A DNA stretch of 64,000 bases from DAOTXS01 sp034433515. GTDB lineage: Bacteria; Chloroflexota; Anaerolineae; UBA4142. This document shows positions 1 to 8,464 of the stretch, one piece after another. Within the stretch, counting starts at the first letter, position 1. Each line of letters opens with the position of its first letter. Below the pieces are notes generated by a model, which was given only the letters and a program-made list of their open reading frames with translations, did no database searches and had not been told where the DNA came from. A program made the translations under genes and the position numbers. The stretch spans positions 1 to 64,000 of the forward strand of contig DAOUAL010000102.1 in NCBI GenBank assembly GCA_034433515.1, given 5' to 3'.

Positions 1-267
1 ATCGGCATCAAAGCCAGAGAATTGCCCGGTCGCTTTGTCGAGTGCGCTAAAGCCGGGGAGCGCATCGTTCACGCCGCAGATCAACTTGCCACGACTCCTG
101 ACCAGCGCTAGCCGACCACCAGCGGGAAGAGGGGCAGGTGTCACGGTTGCCTGTGCAGAGGGAGCATCGTACGAAAAAGTAGTCAAGGACGGCGATGGTG
201 CGGGGACAAATGCCGCCAAAGCAACGAGGATAAACATGGTTAGTAGAATCAGCCACAGTTTCTTCAT
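1..267 (-). CDS. Amino-acid ABC transporter substrate-binding protein (5' end only)
   Basis: The first 89 codons of a gene that runs off the left edge of the window. It begins with a typical signal peptide (Lys-Lys, then a hydrophobic stretch to about residue 22), a Pro/Thr-rich linker, and then the segment GKLICGVNDALPGFS followed by GFDAD. That segment is characteristic of the N-terminal lobe of AapJ/BztA-type general L-amino-acid binding proteins (SBP family 3), which capture amino acids outside the membrane for an ABC permease. A strong Shine-Dalgarno (AAGGAGGAGAAGG) sits just upstream of the ATG and fixes the start. The C-terminal lobe and the permease/ATPase genes are outside the window, so the ligand class is inferred from the N-terminus alone. 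Confidence 0.8.
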   Translation of the reverse strand, partial: MKKLWLILLTMFILVALAAFVPAPSPSLTTFSYDAPSAQATVTPAPLPAGGRLALVRSRGKLICGVNDALPGFSALDKATGQFSGFDAD

Positions 268-365
268 TTTCCTTCTCCTCCTTCAAAAATGAATGAACCG
301 AAGACAAATGAGAAACATCATTGTGCTATCCTACCACCTCCTCCTTGAGGAAAATCACTGCGCAA

Positions 366-394
366 ATTTTATCACGAGTACGAGTGAAAAGCAA
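366..394 (-). promoter_or_regulatory. Putative sigma-70 promoter of the amino-acid binding protein gene
   Basis: On the minus strand TTGCTT and TAAAAT are separated by 17 bp, about 100 bp upstream of the binding-protein ATG. This is the best promoter-like arrangement in the leader. Assignment is by consensus only. Confidence 0.4.
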
Positions 395-409
395 GAACAG
401 ACGAACACC

Positions 410-548
410 TAACTTGGACGAGCCGAAACACCACCAGAAATTTATCCACGAAGGACACGAAGATTTCTCTGTTCTTCGTGACCTGGGTGTCCTTCGTGGA
501 GGAAAAAATCTTGGCTTTTTGTGCAACGATTTCATTTGATAGGTACTA
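410..548. repeat. Dispersed intergenic repeat, family 2, copy 1
   Basis: About 140 bp closely matching a second copy at 34882-35034, with only scattered differences. It contains a 14-bp perfect inverted repeat (TCCACGAAGGACAC at 445-458 and its complement at 487-500) and so could fold into a hairpin. Both copies sit in intergenic DNA and neither encodes a convincing protein. Together with the family 1 repeat it fills most of the 268-872 gap between the divergent binding-protein and gntR genes. Confidence 0.8.
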
Positions 549-574
549 TGCAGGGCTAGCGCTAAATCGGAGGC

Positions 575-750
575 AGGCGGTTGAAACCGCTGCCATCGCC
601 AGTGTTCATGCAGAACACTGGATATTCCTCGAGACCGAAAAGGCATGCACGCTGGCACCAACGACCCGAAGCCGCCCGCCCTTCGGCGGCTAGCCGTCAG
701 CTTGCGGAGGCAGGCTTGGGGTATTGGTGGCTGTGACTTTAGTCGCCCGA
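575..750. repeat. Dispersed intergenic repeat, family 1, copy 1 (with an internal palindrome)
   Basis: Begins with GGCGGTTGAAACCGCTGC and ends near AGTCGCCCGA. The core, AAGCCGCCCGCCCTTCGGCGGCT followed by a GCGGAGGCAGGCTTGGGG block, recurs at 11328-11440, 24652-24762 and 49137-49228. This copy is longer than the others because it carries an extra stretch at about 598-658. That stretch starts with a palindrome, CAGTGTT-N7-AACACTG at 600-620. No coding potential is apparent. Confidence 0.75.
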
Positions 751-775
751 TCTGACTTTGCCCCCCAGCCACCCA

Positions 776-804
776 TTGACACGCTTTTTGAAGAATGGTA
801 TAAT
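776..804 (+). promoter_or_regulatory. Consensus sigma-70 promoter of the gntR-type regulator
   Basis: TTGACA (776-781) and TATAAT (799-804) are both perfect consensus hexamers with a 17-bp spacer. Transcription should start near 811, immediately before the operator palindrome at 815-828, and run through a roughly 60-nt leader to the ATG at 873. Confidence 0.88.
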
Positions 805-814
805 TTGGTCAGTA

Positions 815-828
815 ATGGTCTAGACCAT
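815..828. promoter_or_regulatory. Palindromic operator of DasR/NagR (dre) type
   Basis: ATGGTCTAGACCAT is a perfect 14-bp palindrome lying at about +5 to +18 from the predicted start of transcription. Its core TGGTCTAGACCA matches the published dre-site core bound by HutC-subfamily regulators DasR (Streptomyces) and NagR/YvoA (Bacillus), which respond to amino-sugar phosphates. Its position implies that the downstream regulator represses its own gene. I saw no second perfect copy of the core in the window. Confidence 0.82.
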
Positions 829-872
829 AGCAGGCGTCTTTTTTCACAGCACGTCTGCTCACAGGAAGGTCG

Positions 873-1610
873 ATGGTGACACTTCGACGGCATCACCCCA
901 TTCCGCTCTATCAGCAACTTGAAGCCACTTTGCGTGCCCAAATCGAAAGTGGCAAATTCCACACGCACGAACGCCTGCCCTCTGAACGCGAATTGTCCAA
1001 ACACTTTGGCGTGAGCCGGATGACGGTGCGCCAAGCCCTCGACTCGCTTAGCCGACAGGGACTCATCTACGGCAAAGTGGGCAAAGGCACCTTTATCAGC
1101 GAACCCAAGATTGATCAACAACTCGTTGCCCTCACCGGCTTTTCGGAGGATATGCAACGTCGCGGTCAAGTTGCCTCCAGCCGTGTCCTCAAAGCCGCCT
1201 GTATCGTTGCCACCAAAGATATTGCCACCGCCCTGCAAATCGAACCCAAGACCCGTGTGGTAAATCTCATCCGTGTGCGCTTGGCAAATGGCAATCCTCT
1301 GGCGATTGAAAATTGTTTTCTACCTGTGCATCTCTGTCCTGACATTCTGGCACACGACTTTAGCCGAGAATCGTTGTACGATGTGTTGCGGCATCAATAC
1401 GGTTGGCATCTCGTTCGGGCGCAACAGACAGTCGAAGCCCGGCTTGCCACCGATGAAGAACTCACCTTACTGAAACTCAAGCACCCTGCACCGATTCTGG
1501 CGATTGAACGCATTACGATGGTGGAACAAGGATTCCCAATTGAGTATGTGCGCTCGGCGTATCGGGGTGATCGGTACAAATTCAGTGCACTCCTTACACC
1601 CAGCCGATGA
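873..1610 (+). CDS. GntR family transcriptional regulator, HutC/UTRA type (DasR/NagR-like)
   Basis: A 245-residue DNA-binding repressor. Residues about 8-72 form the GntR winged helix (PLYQQLEATLRAQIESG, LPSERELSKHFGVSRMTVRQ, then a wing containing GKGTFIS). Residues about 90-240 form the UTRA effector domain (DMQRRG, KTRVVNLIRVRL, PLAIENCFLP, PILAIERI). An AGGAAGG ribosome site precedes the ATG. A consensus promoter and a dre-type palindrome lie directly upstream. The GlcNAc/hexosaminidase cluster begins about 2.3 kb downstream, so a role as amino-sugar repressor sensing GlcN-6-P or GlcNAc-6-P is a reasonable inference. The effector cannot be read from sequence, and an IS element and a glycosyltransferase gene now lie between the regulator and its likely targets. 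Confidence 0.9.
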   Translation: MVTLRRHHPIPLYQQLEATLRAQIESGKFHTHERLPSERELSKHFGVSRMTVRQALDSLSRQGLIYGKVGKGTFISEPKIDQQLVALTGFSEDMQRRGQVASSRVLKAACIVATKDIATALQIEPKTRVVNLIRVRLANGNPLAIENCFLPVHLCPDILAHDFSRESLYDVLRHQYGWHLVRAQQTVEARLATDEELTLLKLKHPAPILAIERITMVEQGFPIEYVRSAYRGDRYKFSALLTPSR

Positions 1611-1628
1611 ACGCCGTCAAAACCGGAT

Positions 1629-2815
1629 TTCACTACCGTACACTTTTTTGAGTTGAGAGGTTGCCCCACATGTGGTATGCTCTCGTTCCACCACAGAACA
1701 AGGAGCAACCCTATGAGCGACAACCTCAGACGCTATCGTGCCATAAAACAGGCATTAAAGCAACTTTATCCCAAAGAGCCGCAGGGCAATTTGGCGCGAC
1801 ATCTGAACACCTTGGCCGGGCTGATCAGCGGTATCGTGGGGAGCAAATCAACCAATTTACCCCACCTTGCCAGCAAGGTACCCGATGGCAGAAAAGTAGA
1901 TAGCCGGGTCAAACAGTTCACACGCTGGGTGAGCAACGCCAACATTGAGACCGAAACGTACTTCCTGCCCTACGCCCAAGCTTTGCTCGCTAACTTAGCG
2001 AGCCACCCACTGGCTTTGGTCATGGATGGCAGCACCGTGGGGCGTGGCTGTTTGGCTTTGCTGGTTAGTGTCGTCTATCAGAAACGCGCCTTGCCGCTGG
2101 CGTGGCTTGTGGTGAAAGGGCGCAAAGGGCATTGCCCTGAGACAAGCCACTTGGCTTTGTTGGAACAAGTGCATTCGATGATTCCAGTCCACGCGCCCGT
2201 CACCTTCGTGGGCGATGGCGAGTTCGACGGGATTGGGTTGCAAGAGACTTTGCCTACGGGTGGAACTATGTTTGCCGCACCGCCAACAACATCATCCTTT
2301 GCCGCCACGATCACGAATTTGCGTTTGAAACTGTCCTGCTCGAACCAGGCACACGGTTCCGTCTGCCCCACGTGACACTTCGCCATCAAGGCTATGGCCC
2401 GGTGCATGCGATTGGCTGGTGGGGGGAAGGCTACGACGAGCCCATCTATCTCCTCACCAACATGGCGGACGCAGACGCCGCCTGCGCGTGGTATCGCAAA
2501 CGGGGGCGGATTGAGACGTTCTTTTCAGATCAGAAGAGTCGCGGGTTCAACCTGCACCAAAGCCATCTGGCTAATCCGCAACGCTTGGCACGCTTGATGA
2601 TCGCGGCCTGTTTGGCGTATCTCTGGATCATCGACCTGGGCGTCCGCGCTTTGCAAGACCAGTGGCGGCGTTGGATCCATCGCGGCAAGCGCTGCGATCT
2701 GAGTCTATTTCAATTAGGGCTACGTCTGTTGGACTATTTGCTCAACGAGGACCAGGGTATCCCAGTGTCGTTTCCACCATCCGATTAGTCTGGCTCAAAA
2801 GTGTACGGTAGTGAA
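1629..2815 (+). mobile_element. IS4-family insertion sequence with 19-bp terminal inverted repeats
   Basis: A perfect 19-bp inverted repeat (TTCACTACCGTACACTTTT at 1629-1647 and its complement at 2797-2815) bounds an approximately 1.19-kb element. It encodes one transposase in two frames. The left end begins only 18 bp after the gntR stop codon. I could not find a clear target-site duplication. A third, isolated copy of the terminal sequence lies at 62625-62645. Confidence 0.88.
1713..2788 (+). pseudogene. IS4-family DDE transposase, frameshifted
   Basis: The N-terminal part starts at ATG 1713 after an AGGAG site and carries the first two acidic motifs (VMDGSTVGRG and FVGDGEFDG). After GIGLQ, near 2240-2248, the homologous reading moves to another frame (DFAYGWNYVCRTANN and onward) and continues without interruption to 2788. 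The C-terminal half carries WYRKRGRIETFFSDQK, which fits the Y-(2)-R-(3)-E-(6)-K signature of IS4 transposases exactly. One missing base reconciles the two halves to about 358 residues. No slippery A-rich heptamer is present at the junction, so programmed frameshifting is unlikely. Either the copy is inactive or the base was lost in sequencing. Confidence 0.85.
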
Positions 2816-2864
2816 GCTTTGCAGAAAGTTGGAGCATCAAGTAGTCAGCGCGTCGTTCGGTTTG

Positions 2865-2910
2865 TGGTATAATGTGAGCGGAGCGGAAATCTTTTTTGCT
2901 CCGCTCACAT
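2865..2910 (+). promoter_or_regulatory. Extended -10 promoter overlapped by a 13-bp inverted repeat
   Basis: TGG-TATAAT (2865-2873) forms an extended -10 element with no good -35. From its last bases a perfect inverted repeat begins: ATGTGAGCGGAGC at 2872-2884 pairs with its complement at 2898-2910 across a 13-nt loop. The repeat covers the expected transcription start, so it may be an operator or a 5' leader hairpin of the downstream glycosyltransferase gene. Confidence 0.5.
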
Positions 2911-2930
2911 TCCTGTTGAGTGAGTCAATT

Positions 2931-3884
<954 letters not shown>

Positions 3885-3903
3885 AACGTCAAGAGTAAAA
3901 CAT

Positions 3904-5679
3904 ATGCTTTGGCATTCTCCCAAACGAGTCAAGTGCATTACACTTTACGTTTTACTCTTTATGCTCACCGCTTGCACGCCAACTCCGTCTGTTTCGATAA
4001 CACCTATGCCTACCTCACCTATTCCCTTATCACCCCATCTCGATGCGCTAGTTTCCCAAATGACCCTCGAACAAAAAGTCGGGCAAGTGATGCTCGTTGG
4101 GTTCGATGGCACAACTCTCACGCCCGAATTGCGCAATGATCTCACGCAACTGCACATCGGCGGCGTGATTTTTTACGATCGCAACATTCAATCGCCGCAA
4201 CAGGTGGCACAACTCAACACCGATTTGCAAAACGTGATGCGCCAAAACAACGACCTGCCCTTGTTCATCACGGTTGATCAAGAAGGCGGCGTCGTCGCGC
4301 GATTGAAAGAAGAAAAGGGATTCACCGAATTTCCCAGCCAAATGGCGGTTGCCGCAACGGACGACGTCAATCAAGCGCGCAAAATCGCGCAAGCGCTTGC
4401 CGACGAAATGCTCGCGCTCGGTTTCAACATGGACTTGACCCCCGATCTCGATGTGAACAACAATCCCGATAATCCGATCATCAGCACGCGCTCGTTCGGT
4501 TCTGATCCTCATCGCGTCGCCGAGTTTGGTGTGGCGTACATCGAAGCGCTACAAGACGCCGGGCTGATCGCCATCGGTAAACATTTTCCGGGGCACGGCG
4601 ATACCGGCACCGATTTGCCTATGGCACTCCCCACGATCCCGCACGACCGCGCGCGTTTGAATGCTATCGAGTTTGTACCGTTTCAAGCCGCCATGCAAGC
4701 CAAGGTTGCCGGCATCATGTCCGCGCACATCACTTTCCCTGCTATTGACCCAACGCCGGGTCTTGCGGCAACCCTTTCACCAAAGGTATTGACCGGCTTG
4801 CTGCGTGATGAAATGCAGTACGACGGGTTGGTGATGACCGATGAATTGACGATGGGCGCACTTGCCACATCCGGCTATCCGGCACCCCAAGCCGCTTCCA
4901 CCGCGTTGCGTGCCGGCGCCGACGTATTGCTCTTGCAAACCGGCTATGCCATGCATCGCCAAGTTCATGCCATGCTCGTTGATCGCGTTCAACGCGGCAT
5001 CGTCCCACAGACCCGGCTTGATCAAGCCGTGCGCCGCATTCTGTTAGTCAAACAAAAATTCGGTATTCTCACGGAACACGCGCCACGCAACACGAACCTC
5101 GCCGTCGTTGGCTCGGCTGAAATGCAAACTGTCTCGCGCAAGGTTGCGCTTCAAGCCATCACCCTTTTGCGCGACGATGCTAAACTGGTGCCGCTCAAAG
5201 CCGATGCCAAACTCCTCGTGGTCGAAACCGGGAATTTTGGTTTGGGTAAACAACTGGGCGCGACAACCATGTCTGTGAGAGCGCAACCGACGAAAGACGA
5301 AATCGCAACAGCGGTGCAAATTGCCAAAGAGGGTCGCATTGCCATCGTGGCAACCAGCGACGTCGCTAAAAATAAATCCCAAGCCGATCTCATTACCGCG
5401 CTCAACCAAGCCAAGGTACCCACCATCGTCATTGCCACGCGTTCCCCATACGATTTGCTCTACCTCAACGATGTCAAGACATACCTGGCGTCGTACGGCA
5501 ACAATCCACCGATGATCGAAGCACTCGCCGCGATTCTCACCGGCAAAACCAAACCTCAGGGCAAACTGCCGAGTTGCCCGGCTTGTACAAAATTGGCGAT
5601 GGAATTCGATAATGCTCCGCGATGTTCATCCCTCAGACTGCGCAACGATTGCAACAATCTGGAACGATGCGTGTGGTAA
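3904..5679 (+). CDS. Glycoside hydrolase family 3 lipoprotein, NagZ-like beta-N-acetylhexosaminidase (3' frameshift)
   Basis: Signal peptide ending in the lipobox LTAC, then a Pro/Thr linker and a full GH3 barrel. Signature motifs are DQEGGVVARL, GKHFPGHGDTGTD (from about residue 225) and VMTDELTMGAL, whose Asp313 is the expected nucleophile. NagZ enzymes have Asp-x-His as the acid/base dyad after KHFPGHG; here residues 237-239 are Asp-Leu-Pro, so the catalytic His is absent. A C-terminal sandwich-like domain (about 385-560) follows. Near 5571 the frame is broken: restoring one base turns the last 36 aberrant residues into ELPGLYKIGDGIR and a stop at 5610-5612 that overlaps the ATG of the next gene. 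The original gene therefore probably ended at 5612. Likely role: release of GlcNAc from cell-wall fragments or chitin oligomers outside the membrane. Confidence 0.85.
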   Translation: MLWHSPKRVKCITLYVLLFMLTACTPTPSVSITPMPTSPIPLSPHLDALVSQMTLEQKVGQVMLVGFDGTTLTPELRNDLTQLHIGGVIFYDRNIQSPQQVAQLNTDLQNVMRQNNDLPLFITVDQEGGVVARLKEEKGFTEFPSQMAVAATDDVNQARKIAQALADEMLALGFNMDLTPDLDVNNNPDNPIISTRSFGSDPHRVAEFGVAYIEALQDAGLIAIGKHFPGHGDTGTDLPMALPTIPHDRARLNAIEFVPFQAAMQAKVAGIMSAHITFPAIDPTPGLAATLSPKVLTGLLRDEMQYDGLVMTDELTMGALATSGYPAPQAASTALRAGADVLLLQTGYAMHRQVHAMLVDRVQRGIVPQTRLDQAVRRILLVKQKFGILTEHAPRNTNLAVVGSAEMQTVSRKVALQAITLLRDDAKLVPLKADAKLLVVETGNFGLGKQLGATTMSVRAQPTKDEIATAVQIAKEGRIAIVATSDVAKNKSQADLITALNQAKVPTIVIATRSPYDLLYLNDVKTYLASYGNNPPMIEALAAILTGKTKPQGKLPSCPACTKLAMEFDNAPRCSSLRLRNDCNNLERCVW

Positions 5680-6547
5680 TGATCTGAGCATTACGCCACG
5701 TTTCGTCGAATACAATACGCACCCACCGACCGGCGTCATTCAAGCCGGCAAACTCGCCATCGTCAACAATCAACCGGTGGGATTTGTTTTGGCGAGCGCA
5801 TTGCCCAATGATCCCCCAACCTCGCCGCCGCAGGTGGGCTGGATTGACGCACTCGCCGTCTTGGGTAGCCACCAAAAACGCGGCGTCGGCACGGAATTGT
5901 TAGTGTGGGCAGAAGATTGGCTGCGCGCGCAAGGTTGCACCCGTTTTCGATTGGGTGGCAGTTTACATCCGTTTACACCCGGCTATCCAACCGAATTGGG
6001 CAACGCTGACTTGTTTCTCAAACGCGGCTACGTTGAACGACCCGACAACGCGCACGTCTGGGATGTGGCGCGCGATCTTGCCGATTACGCGCACGCAGCG
6101 TATGCGATTGATGCAACAATTCGCCTCGCGTGTCCCGGCGATGAAACGGCTCTCGCCGATTTTTTTGCGCGCGAGTTTCCCGGCCGTTGGCGATACGAGT
6201 TTCAAGAATTTTTGCGCGAGCGCGGTCGCCTATCGGATTATGTTCTACTCTGTACCGAACGGGGCATTGATGGCTTTGCTCGGCTAACGTTTGAGCATTC
6301 CGAACGCCCCTTGGATCGTTTTTACATGCATCGTTTGCCACGCCCCTGGGGGCAATTGGGTCCCATCGGCGTGAGCCAAGATGTGCGCGGCAAAGGATAC
6401 GGCGGCGCATTGCTCGATGCGGGCTTGCGTTATTTGCGCGATCAAGGTGTGCGCGGTTGCGTGATTGATTGGACTGACCTGGTTGATTTCTATGGCAAGT
6501 TTGGGTTCAAGCCGTATCGCGAATATGCGATCCTTGGCAAAGGATGA
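5612..6547 (+). CDS. Tandem GNAT acetyltransferase
   Basis: A 311-residue protein with two GCN5-related N-acetyltransferase folds. The first (residues about 1-150) has the acetyl-CoA loop region LGSHQKRGVGTELLVWAE. The second (about 165-311) has QDVRGKGYGGALLDAGLRYL and ends with DFYGKFGFKPYREY. The ATG overlaps the restored TAA of the GH3 gene (TAATG), a translational-coupling arrangement. Similar two-domain GNAT proteins are often encoded beside nagZ-type genes in Gram-positive and Chloroflexi genomes, so an amino-sugar or muropeptide substrate is plausible, but the acceptor is unknown. Confidence 0.85.
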   Translation: MLRDVHPSDCATIATIWNDACGNDLSITPRFVEYNTHPPTGVIQAGKLAIVNNQPVGFVLASALPNDPPTSPPQVGWIDALAVLGSHQKRGVGTELLVWAEDWLRAQGCTRFRLGGSLHPFTPGYPTELGNADLFLKRGYVERPDNAHVWDVARDLADYAHAAYAIDATIRLACPGDETALADFFAREFPGRWRYEFQEFLRERGRLSDYVLLCTERGIDGFARLTFEHSERPLDRFYMHRLPRPWGQLGPIGVSQDVRGKGYGGALLDAGLRYLRDQGVRGCVIDWTDLVDFYGKFGFKPYREYAILGKG

Positions 6548-6551
6548 AAAG

Positions 6552-8402
6552 ATGGTGACCTTGCTTCCACTTCCACGCTTGCTCGAATTTCATGCTGGCA
6601 ACTATAAACTCAACTCAGGCAAACGCATTGCGTTGCTCGGTGCACCGGCGCAAGAATTATTGTTCAGCGCGCAACGGTTACGTAATGTTCTGCGCGAACA
6701 TCAAATCGAATGGGCGCTCGCCGCCACTGCCACCGGCGATCCCCAAGAAATCGGCGCAACGTTGCGCGTAGATTCTGGGCGGGTGAAAAATGAGGAAGGG
6801 TATGAACTTGCTGTCACGCCAAACGGAATCGAAATCATCGCCGGCTCGGCGCGTGGAATTTTTTACGGCGTCTGCACCCTCGCCCAACTCATCACCCAAT
6901 CCCCCAATCACCCAATTCCCTGTTTGCACATTGCGGATCACCCAGATTTTCCCAATCGCGGCGTGATGCTGGATATTTCGCGCGACAAAGTGCCAACGAT
7001 GGCAACCTTGTTTGATTTGGTTGATTTGCTCGCGTCGTGGAAAATCAATCAACTCCAACTCTACACTGAGCATACATTCACCTATCGGAATCACCGCGAG
7101 GTTTGGGAAAACGCCTCGCCAATGACCGAGCAAGACATTCTCGAACTCGATCGGTTTTGCCGCGAGCGATTTATCGAACTGGTGCCGAATCAAAATTCGT
7201 TTGGGCATATGCGGCGTTGGCTCATTCACGATCGCTACCGTGATCTAGCCGAAGCGCCGAATGGTTGCGATACCATCTGGGGACACTTTGACGAACCGTT
7301 TACCCTCAACCCGCTCGACCCGCGCTCGCTTGCGCTCATCGAAGAACTGTATGACGAACTGTTGCCCAACTTTTCATCGCGCTATGTGAACGTGGGGTGT
7401 GATGAAACGGTTGACCTTGGGCAAGGACGCAGCCAAGCCGAATGCCAAGTGCGCGGCGTGGGACGCGTCTATCTCGATTTCTTGCTCAAGATCTATCGCG
7501 CGGTCAAAGCACGTGGGCACACCATGATGTTCTGGGGCGACATTATCGTGCAACATCCCGAACTGATTTCGGAACTGCCGCGCGATGTGATCGCACTCGA
7601 ATGGGGATACGAAGCCGATCATCCATTTGACGAAGATGGCGCGAAATTCGCGCAAGCCGGAATTCCGTTTTACGTTTGTCCCGGCACCTCGTCATGGAAT
7701 TCAATTGTCGGTCGCACGGATAACGCATTGGCGAATCTGCGCAACGCTGCCGAAAATGGCTTGAAGCATGGTGCGATGGGCTATCTCATCACCGATTGGG
7801 GCGACAACGGTCATTGGCAATATCTGCCTTTTAGTTACATCGGGTTTGCGTACGGCGCGGCAGTCAGTTGGGCATTCGCCATCAATCGAGATATAGATAT
7901 TGCACGCGCCACAAATTTGTTTGCCTTTGGCGATCCGACCGGCACGCTCGGTCAAATCGCCTTCGATTTGGGTAATGTGTATCAAACCCTTGGCATCGAA
8001 CTCCACAACTCGACCGTGCTGTTTCGCTTGATGCAATGGGAACTGGATTCGATTCCGGAAAATATCAGCGGCATCACACCCGATCTACTTAAACGCACTC
8101 AGCACGCCATTGACCGCGCGATGAAATTGTTGCGCCGTTCCAAGCCGTTGCGCGCAGACGCCCAACTCCTCATCGCCGAATTTGAGAGCGCGGCGGCAAT
8201 ATTGCACCACGCTTGTCAACGTGGTTTGCTCGCCCTGGAAACCAATCCTGCTCGCGCGCGCGCCCTCAAACGCAAACTCAAAATTGATTTAGCGCGCATT
8301 ATCAAAGATTATCGCAAACTGTGGCACGCGCGGAATCGGCCGGGCGGATTCAAGGAGAGTGTGGCACGCTTGGAAAAATTGCGAAAGGAATACGACCAAT
8401 GA
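6552..8402 (+). CDS. Glycoside hydrolase family 20 beta-N-acetylhexosaminidase
   Basis: About 616 residues with a GH20b-type N-terminal domain (about 1-135; PNGIEIIAGSARGIFYGV) and a TIM barrel. The barrel opens with FPNRGVMLDISRDKVP and carries the catalytic pair in NVGCDETVDLG, Asp283-Glu284, which performs substrate-assisted cleavage of terminal GlcNAc or GalNAc. No signal peptide is apparent, suggesting a cytoplasmic enzyme acting on imported oligosaccharides. ATG 6552 is chosen over upstream in-frame codons because it follows the GNAT stop by 4 bp and is preceded by AAAGGATG. The C-terminal 130 residues are helical and Arg/Lys-rich. It belongs to the same operon as the GH3, GNAT and NagK genes. 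Confidence 0.9.
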   Translation: MVTLLPLPRLLEFHAGNYKLNSGKRIALLGAPAQELLFSAQRLRNVLREHQIEWALAATATGDPQEIGATLRVDSGRVKNEEGYELAVTPNGIEIIAGSARGIFYGVCTLAQLITQSPNHPIPCLHIADHPDFPNRGVMLDISRDKVPTMATLFDLVDLLASWKINQLQLYTEHTFTYRNHREVWENASPMTEQDILELDRFCRERFIELVPNQNSFGHMRRWLIHDRYRDLAEAPNGCDTIWGHFDEPFTLNPLDPRSLALIEELYDELLPNFSSRYVNVGCDETVDLGQGRSQAECQVRGVGRVYLDFLLKIYRAVKARGHTMMFWGDIIVQHPELISELPRDVIALEWGYEADHPFDEDGAKFAQAGIPFYVCPGTSSWNSIVGRTDNALANLRNAAENGLKHGAMGYLITDWGDNGHWQYLPFSYIGFAYGAAVSWAFAINRDIDIARATNLFAFGDPTGTLGQIAFDLGNVYQTLGIELHNSTVLFRLMQWELDSIPENISGITPDLLKRTQHAIDRAMKLLRRSKPLRADAQLLIAEFESAAAILHHACQRGLLALETNPARARALKRKLKIDLARIIKDYRKLWHARNRPGGFKESVARLEKLRKEYDQ

Positions 8403-8464
8403 CCAAAGACGGTGGGCGGAAATTTGCAACATCCGTCTATCGTCTTTCGTCCTCCGTCTAAAAG

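Noticed and set aside
35..292. Plus-strand frame at the left edge
   Set aside because: The minus-strand frame of the same DNA has a signal peptide, strong ribosome site and binding-protein motif.
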